From assembly GCF_000696305.2 (NCBI RefSeq), contig NZ_AOMT01000023.1, positions 35,132 to 99,131 on the forward strand: a stretch of DNA of 64,000 nt, written 5' to 3'. Shown here piece by piece: positions 9,156-18,729 of the stretch (its first letter is position 1; each line of letters starts with the position of its first letter). This stretch comes from Moraxella bovoculi 237. Lineage in GTDB: Bacteria; Pseudomonadota; Gammaproteobacteria; Pseudomonadales; Moraxellaceae. The position numbers and the translations under genes were made by a program. The notes beneath the pieces are model-generated. The model saw only the letters and a program-made list of their open reading frames with translations. It made no database searches and was not told where the DNA came from.

Positions 9156-11738
9156 TTAGTTACCTAAAAACTTACTCGCAAACTCCCTAAGCACACCCCC
9201 CGCCTTATAAGTTCTAACATCACTGTCACTATCAAGGCGGCATAACACAGGCACGGTTTGGGTTTCGCCATTTTTGCGTTCAATGACAAGCTCCAATTCG
9301 CAGCGAGCCGAGATTTCCCCTTGTACTGCATAAATTTCCGTACCGTCCAATTTAAGCGTATGGCGATTTTGACCGTTTATAAATTGCAGTGGCAACACGC
9401 CCATTCCCACAAGGTTGGTGCGATGAATGCGTTCAAAGCTTTCTGCGACAATCACTTCCACGCCAGCCAGTCGCACGCCTTTTGCCGCCCAGTCCCTACT
9501 TGACCCTTGCCCATAATCCGCCCCTGCGATGATGATAAGTGGCTGACCACGCTCCATATAAGTCTCAATCGCCTCCCACATTCGCACAACCGTGCCGTCT
9601 GGTTCAATCCTAGCGAGCGAGCCTTGACGGATTGTGCCGTCAGCGTTTTTGACCATTTCATTAAAGAGTTTCGGATTTGCCAAAGTCGCCCGTTGTGCGG
9701 TCAAATGGTCGCCTCGGTGGGTGGCATAGCTATTAAAATCTTCTTCTGGCACGCCCATTTTGGCAAGATATTCACCCGCCGCCGAATCTTTGACAATGGC
9801 GTTGGACGGCGACAAATGGTCGGTCGTGATATTATCAGGCAATATCGCCAAAGGTCGCAAGCCTGTCAGCGTCCGCTCCCCTGCTAATGCTCCTTCCCAA
9901 TAGGGCGGACGGCGGATATAAGTGGATTTTTCACGCCAATCATAAAGCGGACTGTTTGCTTTTTGCGATTTATCCAAATCAAACATTGGGATATAAATTT
10001 CACGAAACTGCTCGGGTTTGACGCATTTTGCCACGATGTCATCAATTTCATCATCACTTGGATAAATGTCTTTTAGATAAATCGGCTCGCCATTATAGAA
10101 GCCCAATGGGTCATTTTCAATGTCAAGACGTATCGTCCCTGCTATGGCATACGCCACCACTAACGGCGGACTTGCCAAAAAGGCTTGCTTGGCATAAGGG
10201 TGAATGCGTCCGTCAAAGTTGCGATTGCCAGACAGGACGGCTGTGACATATAGGTCTCGTTCAATGATTTCTTGCTGAATCTCAGGTCGCAATGCTCCGC
10301 TCATGCCATTACAAGTGGTGCAGGCAAAGCCAACAATGCCAAAGCCCAATTTTTCAAGTTCGGGTAATAATCCTGCCTCGATTAAATAAAGGCGAGCAAC
10401 CTTAGACCCCGGGGCAAAGGACGACTTCACCCACGGTTTACGAGTTAGCCCCAGTGCGTTGGCTTTTTTGGCAAGCAGTCCTGCCGCCACGGTGTTTCTT
10501 GGGTTTGACGTGTTGGTACAGCTTGTAATCGCTGCGATAATCACCGCCCCGTCAGGCATTAGTCCATCGTTAAGATTTTCTACCACCCCTGCAATGCCTT
10601 TTATCTTTAAATCCGCCGTTGCCACCCTTGCGTGTGGGTTAGATGGACCTGCGATGTTACGAGTTACGCTTGATAAATCAAATTCTAACACTTGTGGATA
10701 TTGGGCATTCGTCATTTTATCCGCCCATAGCCCAACGGTTTTGGCATAATTTTCCACCAATTTTACCTGCTCGCTCTCTCGCCCTGTCAAGGTCAGATAG
10801 TCCAGCGTGTTTTGGTCAATATAAAACAGCCCTGCGGTTGCCCCATATTCTGGGGTCATGTTGGCAATGGTCGCTCTGTCGCCCACCGACAAACTGCTCG
10901 CCCCTTCCCCAAAAAACTCCAAATACGCCCCCACCACCCGCTTGCCTCGCAAAAACTCGGTCAAAGCAAGCACAATGTCAGTCGCACTAATCCCTGCCTG
11001 TCTTTTGCCTGTCAAATGCACGCCCACAATGTCAGGCGTACGCATCATTGACGGCTGTCCAAGCATCACGCATTCGGCTTCAAGTCCCCCCACGCCCACC
11101 GAAATCACGCCCAACGCATCGGTATGCGGTGTGTGGCTGTCCGTGCCAACGCAGGTGTCGGGGAATGCCACACTGTCTTTAACTTGCACCACAGGCGACA
11201 TTTTCTCTAAGTTGATTTGGTGCATAATGCCGTTGCCAGCAGGGATAACATCGACATTAAGAAAGGCGGTTTTTGTCCAATTGATAAAGTCAAAGCGGTC
11301 ATCGTTTCGGCGGTCTTCAATGGCACGGTTTTTGGCAAAAGCGTCAGGGTCATCGCCTCCGTGTTCCACCGCAAGCGAATGGTCTACGATGAGTTGCGTT
11401 TGTACCACAGGATTGACTTTGGACGGGTCGCCCCCTTGCATAGCGATGGCATCACGAAGTCCCGCCAAATCCACAAGGGCGGTCTGTCCCAAAATGTCGT
11501 GGCACACCACCCGTGCAGGATACCACGCAAAGTCTAATTCTTGTTTGTTATCAATAAGCTGTGCTAAATACTCGGAGAGTTTTGGGTCATCATTGCAATT
11601 TCGCACCAGCTGTTCGGCAAGCACTTTGGCGGTGTAGGGGAGTGTTTTGTAGCTGTCCGCCTTGACATCGTTAATCGCCTGTTCTACATCAAAATAATGT
11701 AGCTCGGTGTTTGGTAGGGGTTTACGGTAGTTTTTCAT
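9156..11738 (-). CDS. acnD: Fe/S-dependent 2-methylisocitrate dehydratase AcnD
   Basis: An aconitase-family enzyme of 860 residues that dehydrates 2-methylcitrate in propionate catabolism; members of this subgroup need PrpF. The 4Fe-4S cysteines are visible in TSCTNTSNP near residue 404 and GFACTTCNGMSG near 470. The swivel domain has GADYGQGSSRDWAAKG near 760. GVGGLEAECVMLGQPSMM near 220 is typical of the AcnA/AcnD group. Neighbouring prpF, prpC and prpB confirm AcnD over AcnA. The gene has no GATC site on my full line-by-line reading of its 2.6 kb, in sharp contrast to genes further right. Confidence 0.95.
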   Translation of the reverse strand: MKNYRKPLPNTELHYFDVEQAINDVKADSYKTLPYTAKVLAEQLVRNCNDDPKLSEYLAQLIDNKQELDFAWYPARVVCHDILGQTALVDLAGLRDAIAMQGGDPSKVNPVVQTQLIVDHSLAVEHGGDDPDAFAKNRAIEDRRNDDRFDFINWTKTAFLNVDVIPAGNGIMHQINLEKMSPVVQVKDSVAFPDTCVGTDSHTPHTDALGVISVGVGGLEAECVMLGQPSMMRTPDIVGVHLTGKRQAGISATDIVLALTEFLRGKRVVGAYLEFFGEGASSLSVGDRATIANMTPEYGATAGLFYIDQNTLDYLTLTGRESEQVKLVENYAKTVGLWADKMTNAQYPQVLEFDLSSVTRNIAGPSNPHARVATADLKIKGIAGVVENLNDGLMPDGAVIIAAITSCTNTSNPRNTVAAGLLAKKANALGLTRKPWVKSSFAPGSKVARLYLIEAGLLPELEKLGFGIVGFACTTCNGMSGALRPEIQQEIIERDLYVTAVLSGNRNFDGRIHPYAKQAFLASPPLVVAYAIAGTIRLDIENDPLGFYNGEPIYLKDIYPSDDEIDDIVAKCVKPEQFREIYIPMFDLDKSQKANSPLYDWREKSTYIRRPPYWEGALAGERTLTGLRPLAILPDNITTDHLSPSNAIVKDSAAGEYLAKMGVPEEDFNSYATHRGDHLTAQRATLANPKLFNEMVKNADGTIRQGSLARIEPDGTVVRMWEAIETYMERGQPLIIIAGADYGQGSSRDWAAKGVRLAGVEVIVAESFERIHRTNLVGMGVLPLQFINGQNRHTLKLDGTEIYAVQGEISARCELELVIERKNGETQTVPVLCRLDSDSDVRTYKAGGVLREFASKFLGN

Positions 11739-11804
11739 TGCTAAGTTTCCTTTTCTTTGGCTGTGAAAAATTAAGTAATAAACGCTATTTTGGGTTTTGG
11801 GTGG

Positions 11805-11824
11805 GGGCGAATTGCAATTCGCCC
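11805..11824. repeat. Perfect 20-bp palindrome
   Basis: GGGCGAATTGCAATTCGCCC is fully self-complementary. It resembles short dispersed palindromes seen in Moraxella and Neisseria relatives (from memory). It lies just upstream of acnD and could act as a hairpin in the transcript or as a protein site. Confidence 0.7.
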
Positions 11825-11850
11825 TAAAAAATTAAATGACGGATTTTAAA

Positions 11851-11882
11851 TGTTGGGTTACGCTATTGCTAACTCAACCTAC
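11851..11882. repeat. Imperfect palindromic repeat (GTTGGGTTACGC type)
   Basis: GTTGGGTTA pairs with TAACTCAAC (one mismatch) around CGCTATTGC. I recall similar GTTGGGTTACGC palindromes as a dispersed repeat in several bacteria. It overlaps the stop codon of the secreted-protein gene that ends at 11879. Confidence 0.55.
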
Positions 11883-12286
11883 GACGATTTGCCATAATTG
11901 CAAACAAAATTAAAGCGTGCATTGATGGCGGGTTCTTTGCCAATGTCTTGCCATACTGCTTTTTTGGTTTGATGTCGGTAAATGACTAAATTATTTTTAT
12001 CGTAGAAGTTTACTTGCAAAACGGCAATTTTTTTAGTTTTGCAATTTACTTTAATGGTTAAAATTTGAGAATGGTATTGCTGATGTTCGTCAAATTGTTG
12101 TGGGCTATTGTATTTCCTTTTTAAATTATAAATTACTTGATTTGGATTGCTCTTTTTAATATTGTCTGTATCAATATAAATTGCTTTTTCATCTGGATAT
12201 TCTGCTGGTAATTGCATCCAATTTTGAGAAAAGGCAAAATTAGGGAATAAGAATAAAATTACAACAATTGCTTTATGAAAGTTCAT
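11879..12286 (-). CDS. Small secreted protein, surface-adhesin E-like
   Basis: A 135-residue protein with a clear signal peptide (MNFHKAIVVILFLFPNFAFS, cleavage before QNW). The mature part (WMQLPAEYPDEKAIYIDTDNI, then a C-terminal Cys pair) resembles the surface-adhesin protein E family: a Trp at the start, a YID segment and paired strands. Its presence between prpC and acnD is unexpected for a carbon-catabolism locus; it probably has no pathway role. A terminator hairpin precedes it, so it may have its own promoter. Function in envelope or adhesion is inference from a weak family resemblance. Confidence 0.6.
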   Translation of the reverse strand: MNFHKAIVVILFLFPNFAFSQNWMQLPAEYPDEKAIYIDTDNIKKSNPNQVIYNLKRKYNSPQQFDEHQQYHSQILTIKVNCKTKKIAVLQVNFYDKNNLVIYRHQTKKAVWQDIGKEPAINARFNFVCNYGKSS

Positions 12287-12309
12287 AAAAATACCCTATT
12301 AAAAAATTT

Positions 12310-12351
12310 TTAAAAAACAAGGGCACATTTTACCTATAAAATATGCCCTTG
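12310..12351 (-). terminator. Terminator downstream of prpC
   Basis: On the minus strand CAAGGGCA...TGCCCTTG forms a 14-bp stem with one mismatch, followed by TTTTTT. It would end most prpBC transcription before the secreted-protein/acnD segment, splitting the prp locus in two. Confidence 0.75.
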
Positions 12352-12362
12352 TCTTATTTTAA

Positions 12363-13526
12363 TTACCGCTCATTCATCGGCACAAATTTTAAATTTTCAG
12401 GGCCAGTATAATTGGCACTTGGGCGGATAATTTTACCGTCCGCTCTCTGTTCCAAAATATGAGCCGCCCAACCTGCACATCGAGCCATTACAAAAAGCGG
12501 GGTAAACATTGCCGTTGGCACACCCATTTTTTGATAAGACACGGCAGAGAACCAATCCAAATTCGGGAACATTTTTTTCTCGTCCCACATTACCGTCTCT
12601 AATCGCTCGGCAATATCAAAGAGTCGCATATCGCCTGTTTCTTCACTTAAATCTTTGGCGACTTGTTTAATCACCACATTACGGGGGTCAGAGATGGTAT
12701 AAACAGGGTGTCCAAAGCCGATGATAATCTCTTTTTTGGCGATACGCTCACGAATATCCGCTTCGGCATCATCAGCATTGCGATAGCGTTTTTGGATGTC
12801 ATAAGCTACTTCGTTAGCACCGCCGTGCTTAGGACCTTTTAATGCTCCGATAGAGCCTGTGATGCACGAATAGATGTCCGAGCCCGTACCAGCAATGACA
12901 CGGCTGGTAAAGGTGGATGCATTAAACTCATGCTCGGCATACAGGATTAGGCTGATGTGCATCGCTTTGATGTGGCTGTCGGAGGGACGCTTGCCGTGCA
13001 GTAGGTGCAAGAAATGCCCACCGATGGAGCCTTCTTCGCTCTCTACTAAGATGCGTTTACCGTTGTGGCTGTATTGATACCAATAGAGCAGGATAGAGCC
13101 CAAGCTTGCGATGAGCTTATCAGCGATGTCACGCGCTTCTGATGCAGGCTGGCTTTCTCGTTCTGGATGCACACAGCCAAGCATTGATACGCCTGTACGC
13201 ATCACATCCATTGGGTGCGTGTGGGCGGGCAGACTTTCTAGGACTTCAATCACACGAATTGGCAAACCACGCATTGATTTTAATTTTTGCTTATAGGCAA
13301 TTAACTCATAGCGGTTTGGCAAATGTCCGTGAATTAAAAGATGAGCGATTTCTTCATATTCGCAGTTATTCGCCAAATCCAAAATATCATAACCACGATA
13401 ATGCAAATCATTGCCCGATTTACCAACCGTACAAAGGGCGGTATTGCCTGCAATTTGTCCGCTTAGGGCGACTGATTTTTTGGGCTTAAAGTTGGGGGTT
13501 TGTGGTAGGGTTTGAGCGTCTGTCAT
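12363..13526 (-). CDS. prpC: 2-methylcitrate synthase
   Basis: A citrate-synthase-fold enzyme of 387 residues that condenses propionyl-CoA with oxaloacetate. Visible family segments are [20 protein letters not shown] near the N-terminus, [13 protein letters not shown] near residue 230 (catalytic His region), [14 protein letters not shown] near 270 and the terminal [15 protein letters not shown]. Length and motifs fit PrpC rather than GltA. The start ATG has AAGGAG six bases upstream. It lies downstream of prpB on the same strand and is closed by a hairpin terminator. Confidence 0.95.
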   Translation of the reverse strand: MTDAQTLPQTPNFKPKKSVALSGQIAGNTALCTVGKSGNDLHYRGYDILDLANNCEYEEIAHLLIHGHLPNRYELIAYKQKLKSMRGLPIRVIEVLESLPAHTHPMDVMRTGVSMLGCVHPERESQPASEARDIADKLIASLGSILLYWYQYSHNGKRILVESEEGSIGGHFLHLLHGKRPSDSHIKAMHISLILYAEHEFNASTFTSRVIAGTGSDIYSCITGSIGALKGPKHGGANEVAYDIQKRYRNADDAEADIRERIAKKEIIIGFGHPVYTISDPRNVVIKQVAKDLSEETGDMRLFDIAERLETVMWDEKKMFPNLDWFSAVSYQKMGVPTAMFTPLFVMARCAGWAAHILEQRADGKIIRPSANYTGPENLKFVPMNER

Positions 13527-13622
13527 GATAAACTCCTTTTGTTTGACAGTGGTTTTTTGATTGTGCTGGCATTGGCAAATTAGGCTGATGCTGGCGTGTG
13601 ATTCTTTGGACTGAGCCGATGA

Positions 13623-14513
13623 TTATTTGCCTTTTTTAAACAATTCATCTAGCTTTTGTTCAAAAGCGTGATAATTGAGAAAATCGTACAATTCCATACG
13701 CGTTTGCATCGTATCCAATACAGCTGTTTGTACGCCATCATCTTTTAGCGTTTGATACACATTGAGTGCAGCTTTATTCATTGCACGGAATGCCGAGAGC
13801 GGATAAAGCACCATATCGACACCGACATTAAATAACTGCTCGGTGGTGTATAAGTCAGTTTGTCCAAACTCTGTCATATTTGCCAAAACAGGAATGTCTA
13901 ATACATCGGTAAATTTACGATACTGCTCAATATCGGTAAGCGCTTCGGCAAAAATCATATCAGCACCTGCTTCGGCAAAGGCGACCGCCCGCTCGACAGC
14001 AGCGTCTAAGCCCTCTACCGCTAAGGCATCAGTGCGAGCCATCACCACAAAATCAGGGTCAGTCTTGGCATCTAGGGCGGCTTTGATTCTATCCACCATT
14101 TCAGCAGTGCTAACAATTTCCTTATTTGGTCTATGCCCACAACGCTTTTGAGCGACTTGATCTTCAATATGCACGGCAGCAACCCCTGCTTTTTGCATTT
14201 GTTTAATGGTTTGAGCGATGTTGAATGCACCTCCCCAACCTGTGTCAATATCCACCAAAAGTGGCGTGTCCACAGCATTGGTAATGCGTGTAGCGTCAGT
14301 CAAAACATCATTTAGACTGGTCATACCTAAATCAGGCAAACCAAAAGACGCATTGGCAACACCGCCACCAGATAAATAAATGGCTTTGTGTCCTACCTCT
14401 GTTGCCATCATGGCAGTATAGGCATTGATTGTGCCGACGATTTGAAGGGGGCGACCGTTTGCTTTTTCGCTATTGATGGCATCACGAAAACGGCGACCTG
14501 CTGAAATACTCAT
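13623..14513 (-). CDS. prpB: 2-methylisocitrate lyase
   Basis: A PEP-mutase/isocitrate-lyase-superfamily enzyme of 296 residues that splits 2-methylisocitrate into pyruvate and succinate. The signature loop [10 protein letters not shown] lies near residue 124, with VDIDTGWGG (metal site) near 85 and [16 protein letters not shown] near 157. First structural gene of the prp locus, transcribed toward prpC 96 bases away. Regulation is probably by the adjacent LysR-type protein, possibly through the 12-bp inverted repeat at 14643-14671. Confidence 0.96.
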   Translation of the reverse strand: MSISAGRRFRDAINSEKANGRPLQIVGTINAYTAMMATEVGHKAIYLSGGGVANASFGLPDLGMTSLNDVLTDATRITNAVDTPLLVDIDTGWGGAFNIAQTIKQMQKAGVAAVHIEDQVAQKRCGHRPNKEIVSTAEMVDRIKAALDAKTDPDFVVMARTDALAVEGLDAAVERAVAFAEAGADMIFAEALTDIEQYRKFTDVLDIPVLANMTEFGQTDLYTTEQLFNVGVDMVLYPLSAFRAMNKAALNVYQTLKDDGVQTAVLDTMQTRMELYDFLNYHAFEQKLDELFKKGK

Positions 14514-14642
14514 TGCTATTATCCTTAAGTTGGCTGTGAGTGAATGAAGGTAAACTGATTGATTAATTTTTAGTATAACGGCAATTTTAACTAAACGCCA
14601 TAGTCAAATCTTTGTATAAAATCGTCAAACCATTGCCAAAAA

Positions 14643-14671
14643 GATAAGTATTCAAAAAGTGAATACTTATC
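14643..14671. promoter_or_regulatory. 12-bp perfect inverted repeat between LysR gene and prpB
   Basis: GATAAGTATTCA, spacer AAAAG, TGAATACTTATC. On the minus strand it is followed by TTTTT, so it could be a weak AT-rich terminator for the LysR gene. Its symmetry and its place about 130 bp upstream of prpB also suit an operator. The sequence does not decide between them. Confidence 0.55.
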
Positions 14672-14743
14672 GTCAATTTTTGGATAATTTCGCCAAAATA
14701 TATGCAAAATATCAATGATGGGCGATATTTTTGAAATATTTAG

Positions 14744-15682
14744 TTACAAATTGGCGGAGTATGGCTGATGTTCAATGTTTTTGGCTTGATACACCGCATA
14801 AGTGGCATCAAGCAAGGCGTGAATGTTGGGGTTGAGCTGTTCTGTATTGTTAAGCGTATTTAGATAAATCGGAAAAGTCGCATCAGGCGATTCTAGCGGC
14901 ACATAGGCGATCTGCTCACGACGCACGCCTTTTAGGCTCATCGGCACAAGCGTAATGCCCTCGCCTGCTGATACTAAGCCTAAGGCAATCTGAATGTCGC
15001 TGGCTTTTTGGGTGTGTGTCGGATAAAGATGGCGTTCGTGAAATAGACGAAGTAGGGGATCTAGCGTCTTTCCTTCGCCAAGAATCAAGGGTGTGCGATG
15101 ATACAAAATCAGCATTTCATCAGCCAATACCGAAAAAGACAACGACTTTTTGGTCGCAAGTTTATGCTGGCAAGGCAAAGCGACCATCAGCTTTTCGTGC
15201 CTTAAAAAAGTCTGGCGAATGAATGCATCAGACGACATAAGTCGCCCAAAGCCCACATCAATCTGTCCTGCTTTAAGAGCGGTGGGCTGTTCATTTGAGC
15301 CAACTTCCAAAAGTTTGATGGTAAGATTTGGCAATTTGCTTTTTAATTCGCCAATCACATCAGGCAAAAGCCCATACAAGATAGATGCCACAAACCCAAT
15401 CGTGAGCGTATCTGTGGGCGATTTGCCAAAGTTTTGGGTAAGGGTGATGAGTTCGTTTAATTCATTGACGCTTTTTTGGGCGTGCTGATAAAAGAAAGTC
15501 CCTGCTGGCGTGAGCGTCATTGGACGGTGCGTGCGATGAATGAGCGTCTGCCCCAATGCCTGCTCAAGCTGGGCAATGTGCCGAGAAAGGGTCGGCTGCG
15601 ACATATTTAGGGCTTTGGCAGATTGGCTAAAATTGCCCGTCTGGGCAATGTGCATAAAGGCGCTTAGCTGATGCAAATCCAT
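14744..15682 (-). CDS. LysR-family transcriptional regulator
   Basis: A 312-residue LysR protein. The winged helix-turn-helix is at residues 1-60 (FSQSAKALNMSQPTLSRHIAQLE), followed by the effector-binding domain (TIGFVASILYGLLPD near 95). It is transcribed in the same direction as prpB and lies directly upstream. A role in propionate control is a contextual inference; many prp loci use other regulator families. Unlike prpC and acnD, it contains GATC sites. Confidence 0.9.
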   Translation of the reverse strand: MDLHQLSAFMHIAQTGNFSQSAKALNMSQPTLSRHIAQLEQALGQTLIHRTHRPMTLTPAGTFFYQHAQKSVNELNELITLTQNFGKSPTDTLTIGFVASILYGLLPDVIGELKSKLPNLTIKLLEVGSNEQPTALKAGQIDVGFGRLMSSDAFIRQTFLRHEKLMVALPCQHKLATKKSLSFSVLADEMLILYHRTPLILGEGKTLDPLLRLFHERHLYPTHTQKASDIQIALGLVSAGEGITLVPMSLKGVRREQIAYVPLESPDATFPIYLNTLNNTEQLNPNIHALLDATYAVYQAKNIEHQPYSANL

Positions 15683-16042
15683 TTAAAAACTCCATGATGA
15701 GTGTGTAGAGTAGCATAAAAGCGGTGGAGTGGAAAGGTCTTTTGACAAGTGGTTTAAGTTTGCAATTTAGGTTGCTATATTGTTGCAAATAAGTTAAAAA
15801 AAATTCTAAAATTTTTGCAAAAGTACTTGAAAAGCTAAAAAATTATGCTATTATGCGATTCACTGGCTGATTTGTATGAGTAAATCTCTTGCGTATCGGC
15901 TGGATGTTATGGAATTTTAATAACTAGGTCTGCTTTCTTAATAAGATTTTGAGTGGTAGATTTTTAGGACATTAAAGTCTTAAAAGGATTTTATTAGGGA
16001 AGTGTATTTTAAATTGCTTATGCAATTTACAAGGAGGTCGCC
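15683..16042. other. 360-bp intergenic region with long 5' leader
   Basis: Left part is the LysR upstream region. The right part holds a promoter at 15827-15854 and a leader of about 180 nt before the DUF4212 gene. No known riboswitch fold was recognised in the leader. Confidence 0.5.
15827..15854 (+). promoter_or_regulatory. Candidate sigma-70 promoter of the symporter operon
   Basis: TTGAAA (15827-15832), 16-bp spacer, TATTAT (15849-15854). Transcription would start near 15861 and give a leader of about 180 nt before the ATG at 16043, which has a strong AAGGAGG ribosome site. Confidence 0.55.
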
Positions 16043-16309
16043 ATGTCACATGGTACAGATAAAGACGTCTCTGGCTACTGGAAAGCCAACGTTCGTATTA
16101 TTATTGGTTGTTTGATTGTGTGGGCAGTCTGCTCGCTGGGTTTCGCCGTTCTTCTTCGCCCTGCATTAATGGGCATCACTTTCATGGGTACAGACCTTGG
16201 ACTATTTTTTGGTCAGCAAGGCGCTATTCTTACCTTTGTCGCACTCATTTTCTTCTATGCTTGGCGCATGAATCGCCTTGATAAAGAATACGGCGTAGAG
16301 GAGGAGTAA
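16043..16309 (+). CDS. DUF4212 small subunit of a sodium:solute symporter
   Basis: An 88-residue membrane protein with two predicted helices (about 20-43 and 55-76). DUF4212 proteins are regularly encoded directly before VC_2705-type sodium:solute symporters and are taken to be their partner subunit. The gene is 3 bases from the symporter start, with AAGGAGG before its ATG. Confidence 0.9.
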   Translation: MSHGTDKDVSGYWKANVRIIIGCLIVWAVCSLGFAVLLRPALMGITFMGTDLGLFFGQQGAILTFVALIFFYAWRMNRLDKEYGVEEE

Positions 16310-16312
16310 GCC

Positions 16313-18088
16313 ATGAGTCAATTTGCAATTAACCTAATTTTCGTTGGCGCATCGTTCCTGCTGTACTTCGGTATCGCGATTTGGGCGCGTGCAGGCTCGA
16401 CCAAAGAATTCTACGTTGCAGGCGGCGGTGTTCACCCTGTCGTCAACGGCATGGCTACAGGCGCTGACTGGATGAGCGCGGCGTCATTCATCTCGATGGC
16501 GGGTATGATCGCCATGGGTGGCTATGCTGCTTCTGCTTATCTAATGGGCTGGACAGGTGGTTTCGTACTACTGGCGTTATTGCTAGCTCCTTATCTGCGT
16601 AAGTTCGGTAAGTTCACCGTGCCTGACTTCATCGGCGATCGCTTCTACTCTAAGAGTGCACGTCTGATCGCTGTTGTGTGCTTGATTTTGGCATGTACCA
16701 CTTATGTTATCGGACAGATGACAGGGGCAGGCGTGGCTTTCTCTCGCTTTTTGGAAGTTGATAAGAATACAGGTCTGATCATCGCAGCAGTCGTAGTACT
16801 GTTCTATGCGGTACTAGGCGGCATGAAGGGCATTACCTATACTCAGGTAGCTCAGTATGTGGTATTGATGATTGCGTATATCATTCCTGCAATCTTCATC
16901 TCAATGAACATCACTGGCAACCCAATCCCGCAGTTAGGCCTGTTCGGTACTGATCTAGAAAGTGGCGCAACCATGCTATCTAAGCTTGATAGCTTGATTA
17001 CTGATTTGGGGTTTGCAGCTTATACTGCTGATGTTCCTGATAAGCTAAACATGTTCTTATTAACCTTGTCGCTAATGATTGGTACTGCAGGTCTGCCTCA
17101 CGTTATCATCCGCTTCTTCACGGTTAATAAGGTATCTGATGCGCGTTCATCAGCAGGTTGGACACTGGTATTCATCGCATTGCTATACACTGCAGCACCT
17201 GCAGTAGGTACGATGTCTCGCATGAACCTGGTTGATACTGTGTATCCAAATGGCACAACTTCTGCACCGATTGATTATGAAGCACGTCCAGAATGGATGA
17301 AGAACTGGGAACAAACTGGCCTTCTAAAATTCGAAGACAAAAACGGTGATGGTAAGATCAACTACTACAATGACAAGTCAAAAGACGAAGCGTTCAACGC
17401 TGCCGCCGCTCAGCAAGGTTTACAAGGCAACGAACTGGATGTAAACAATGACATCATGGTCTTAGCTAACCCTGAGATTGCCAACCTGCCACCTTGGGTT
17501 ATTGGTCTGATCGCTGCAGGCGGTATCGCGGCAGCACTATCTACCGCTGCAGGCTTGCTACTGGCCATCTCATCAGCCATCTCGCATGACTTGATCAAGA
17601 AAATCTTGAAACCTGAGATTTCTGATAAAGGTGAATTGACAGCGGCTCGTGTTTCGATGATTGTTGCGATCGCCATTGCAACTTGGCTTGGCATGAACCC
17701 TCCTGGTTTCGCTGCACAGACAGTCGCCTTGGCATTCGGTATCGCAGGTTCGTCTCTGTTCCCTGCCTTGATGATGGGTATCTTCTCAAAACGCATCAAC
17801 AACAAAGGCGCGGTAGCTGGTATGCTTGCAGGCTTGATCGTAACTTGTGTGTACATCTTCTTGTTCAAAGGCTGGTTCTTCATCCCAGGTACGAATATGC
17901 TTGTTGATGACTCATCAGGCTGGATCATGGGTATTAGCCCACTAGGCTTCGGTCCGATCGGTGCTCTGATCAACTTCGTGGTAGCATTTGCAGTATCCTA
18001 CATGACTGCGCCACCACCACAAGAGATCCAAGATCTGGTTGAAAGCGTACGCTATCCAAAGGGCGCAGGCGCAGCAATCGATCACTAA
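16313..18088 (+). CDS. Sodium:solute symporter (VC_2705 family, acetate/short-chain acid type)
   Basis: An SSS-family carrier of 591 residues, roughly 13 membrane helices, related to ActP. NGMATGADWMSAASFISMAG near residue 45 and AAALSTAAGLLLAISSAISHDL near 405-425 are typical SSS segments. Between helices, near residues 341-352, lies DKNGDGKINYYN, which follows the EF-hand calcium-loop spacing D-x-N-x-D-G-x-I with Asn in place of the final acid. The loop is hydrophilic and probably extracytoplasmic. Substrate is not provable; acetate, lactate or pyruvate are the usual ones in the group. The gene is rich in GATC (16 sites by my count). Confidence 0.9.
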   Translation: MSQFAINLIFVGASFLLYFGIAIWARAGSTKEFYVAGGGVHPVVNGMATGADWMSAASFISMAGMIAMGGYAASAYLMGWTGGFVLLALLLAPYLRKFGKFTVPDFIGDRFYSKSARLIAVVCLILACTTYVIGQMTGAGVAFSRFLEVDKNTGLIIAAVVVLFYAVLGGMKGITYTQVAQYVVLMIAYIIPAIFISMNITGNPIPQLGLFGTDLESGATMLSKLDSLITDLGFAAYTADVPDKLNMFLLTLSLMIGTAGLPHVIIRFFTVNKVSDARSSAGWTLVFIALLYTAAPAVGTMSRMNLVDTVYPNGTTSAPIDYEARPEWMKNWEQTGLLKFEDKNGDGKINYYNDKSKDEAFNAAAAQQGLQGNELDVNNDIMVLANPEIANLPPWVIGLIAAGGIAAALSTAAGLLLAISSAISHDLIKKILKPEISDKGELTAARVSMIVAIAIATWLGMNPPGFAAQTVALAFGIAGSSLFPALMMGIFSKRINNKGAVAGMLAGLIVTCVYIFLFKGWFFIPGTNMLVDDSSGWIMGISPLGFGPIGALINFVVAFAVSYMTAPPPQEIQDLVESVRYPKGAGAAIDH

Positions 18089-18101
18089 TCGTCAATCTAA
18101 C

Positions 18102-18135
18102 AAAAATGCAGACCTAGTGTCTGCATTTTTTATTT
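18102..18135 (+). terminator. Rho-independent terminator of the symporter operon
   Basis: AAAAATGCAGAC, loop CTAGT, GTCTGCATTTTT: 12-bp perfect stem followed by more T residues. Confidence 0.88.
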
Positions 18136-18258
18136 TTAAGTAATTGATAATAAAAGAAATTTATATGAATAAAATGCGAAATTTAACTATAAAATGCGAT
18201 GCCTTTATGATATAGTTAGCCTGATTTTGTTTAATGATTATAACAAAAGGATTGTTGA

Positions 18259-18729
18259 ATGTTTTGGGAATTGATTGCGACCATTTTGGCAGGATTTATG
18301 GCGGCAGGGATTGCGCTGTCTTTTAGGCTGCTATTTAAAAAGCTACCACGTTGGATTGTACCTGCTGCGGCTGGACTTGGAATGCTTGGTTTTCAGATTT
18401 ATAGCGAATATACTTGGTTCGATCATACCAGGAGCCGTCTGCCTGATGGTGTGAGTGTGGTGGCAACCCATGCCGATCCTGCATTTTACAAGCCGTGGTC
18501 ATATTTTCGCGCGCCAATCTTGCACTTCGTTGCAGTCGAGCCTAGCGAGAACGCCGAAGCTGGCAATGTTAAGCGTGCGAACCTGTATTTTTTTGAACGG
18601 CGAATGGCGGCACATCATGCACCGATCTTGGTAGATTGTCAAAGTAAATTACAATCGGATTTTAGTCAATCACCGAATTGGGGTCAGACGCCGATGACAG
18701 AAGACATCGTTCGCGCTGTTTGCCAATAG
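18259..18729 (+). CDS. Conserved membrane protein of unknown function
   Basis: A 156-residue protein with two N-terminal hydrophobic segments (residues 4-26 and 35-53) followed by a hydrophilic domain of about 100 residues. A good ribosome site (AAGGA) precedes the ATG. It contains Trp-rich TWFDHTRSRLPDGV and a C-terminal segment with two Cys residues (LVDCQSKL and VRAVCQ). I recognise no characterised family, though proteins of this look recur in Moraxellaceae. It sits upstream of tsaD, 110 bases away, on the same strand. Confidence 0.65.
   Translation: MFWELIATILAGFMAAGIALSFRLLFKKLPRWIVPAAAGLGMLGFQIYSEYTWFDHTRSRLPDGVSVVATHADPAFYKPWSYFRAPILHFVAVEPSENAEAGNVKRANLYFFERRMAAHHAPILVDCQSKLQSDFSQSPNWGQTPMTEDIVRAVCQ

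Noticed and set aside
10858..11637. Long 259-codon open frame antisense to acnD
   Set aside because: acnD is unmistakable on the other strand; the antisense frame has no ribosome site and no recognisable protein pattern.
17410..17973. 187-codon antisense frame in the symporter gene
   Set aside because: Shadow of the hydrophobic helices of the symporter; no start signal.
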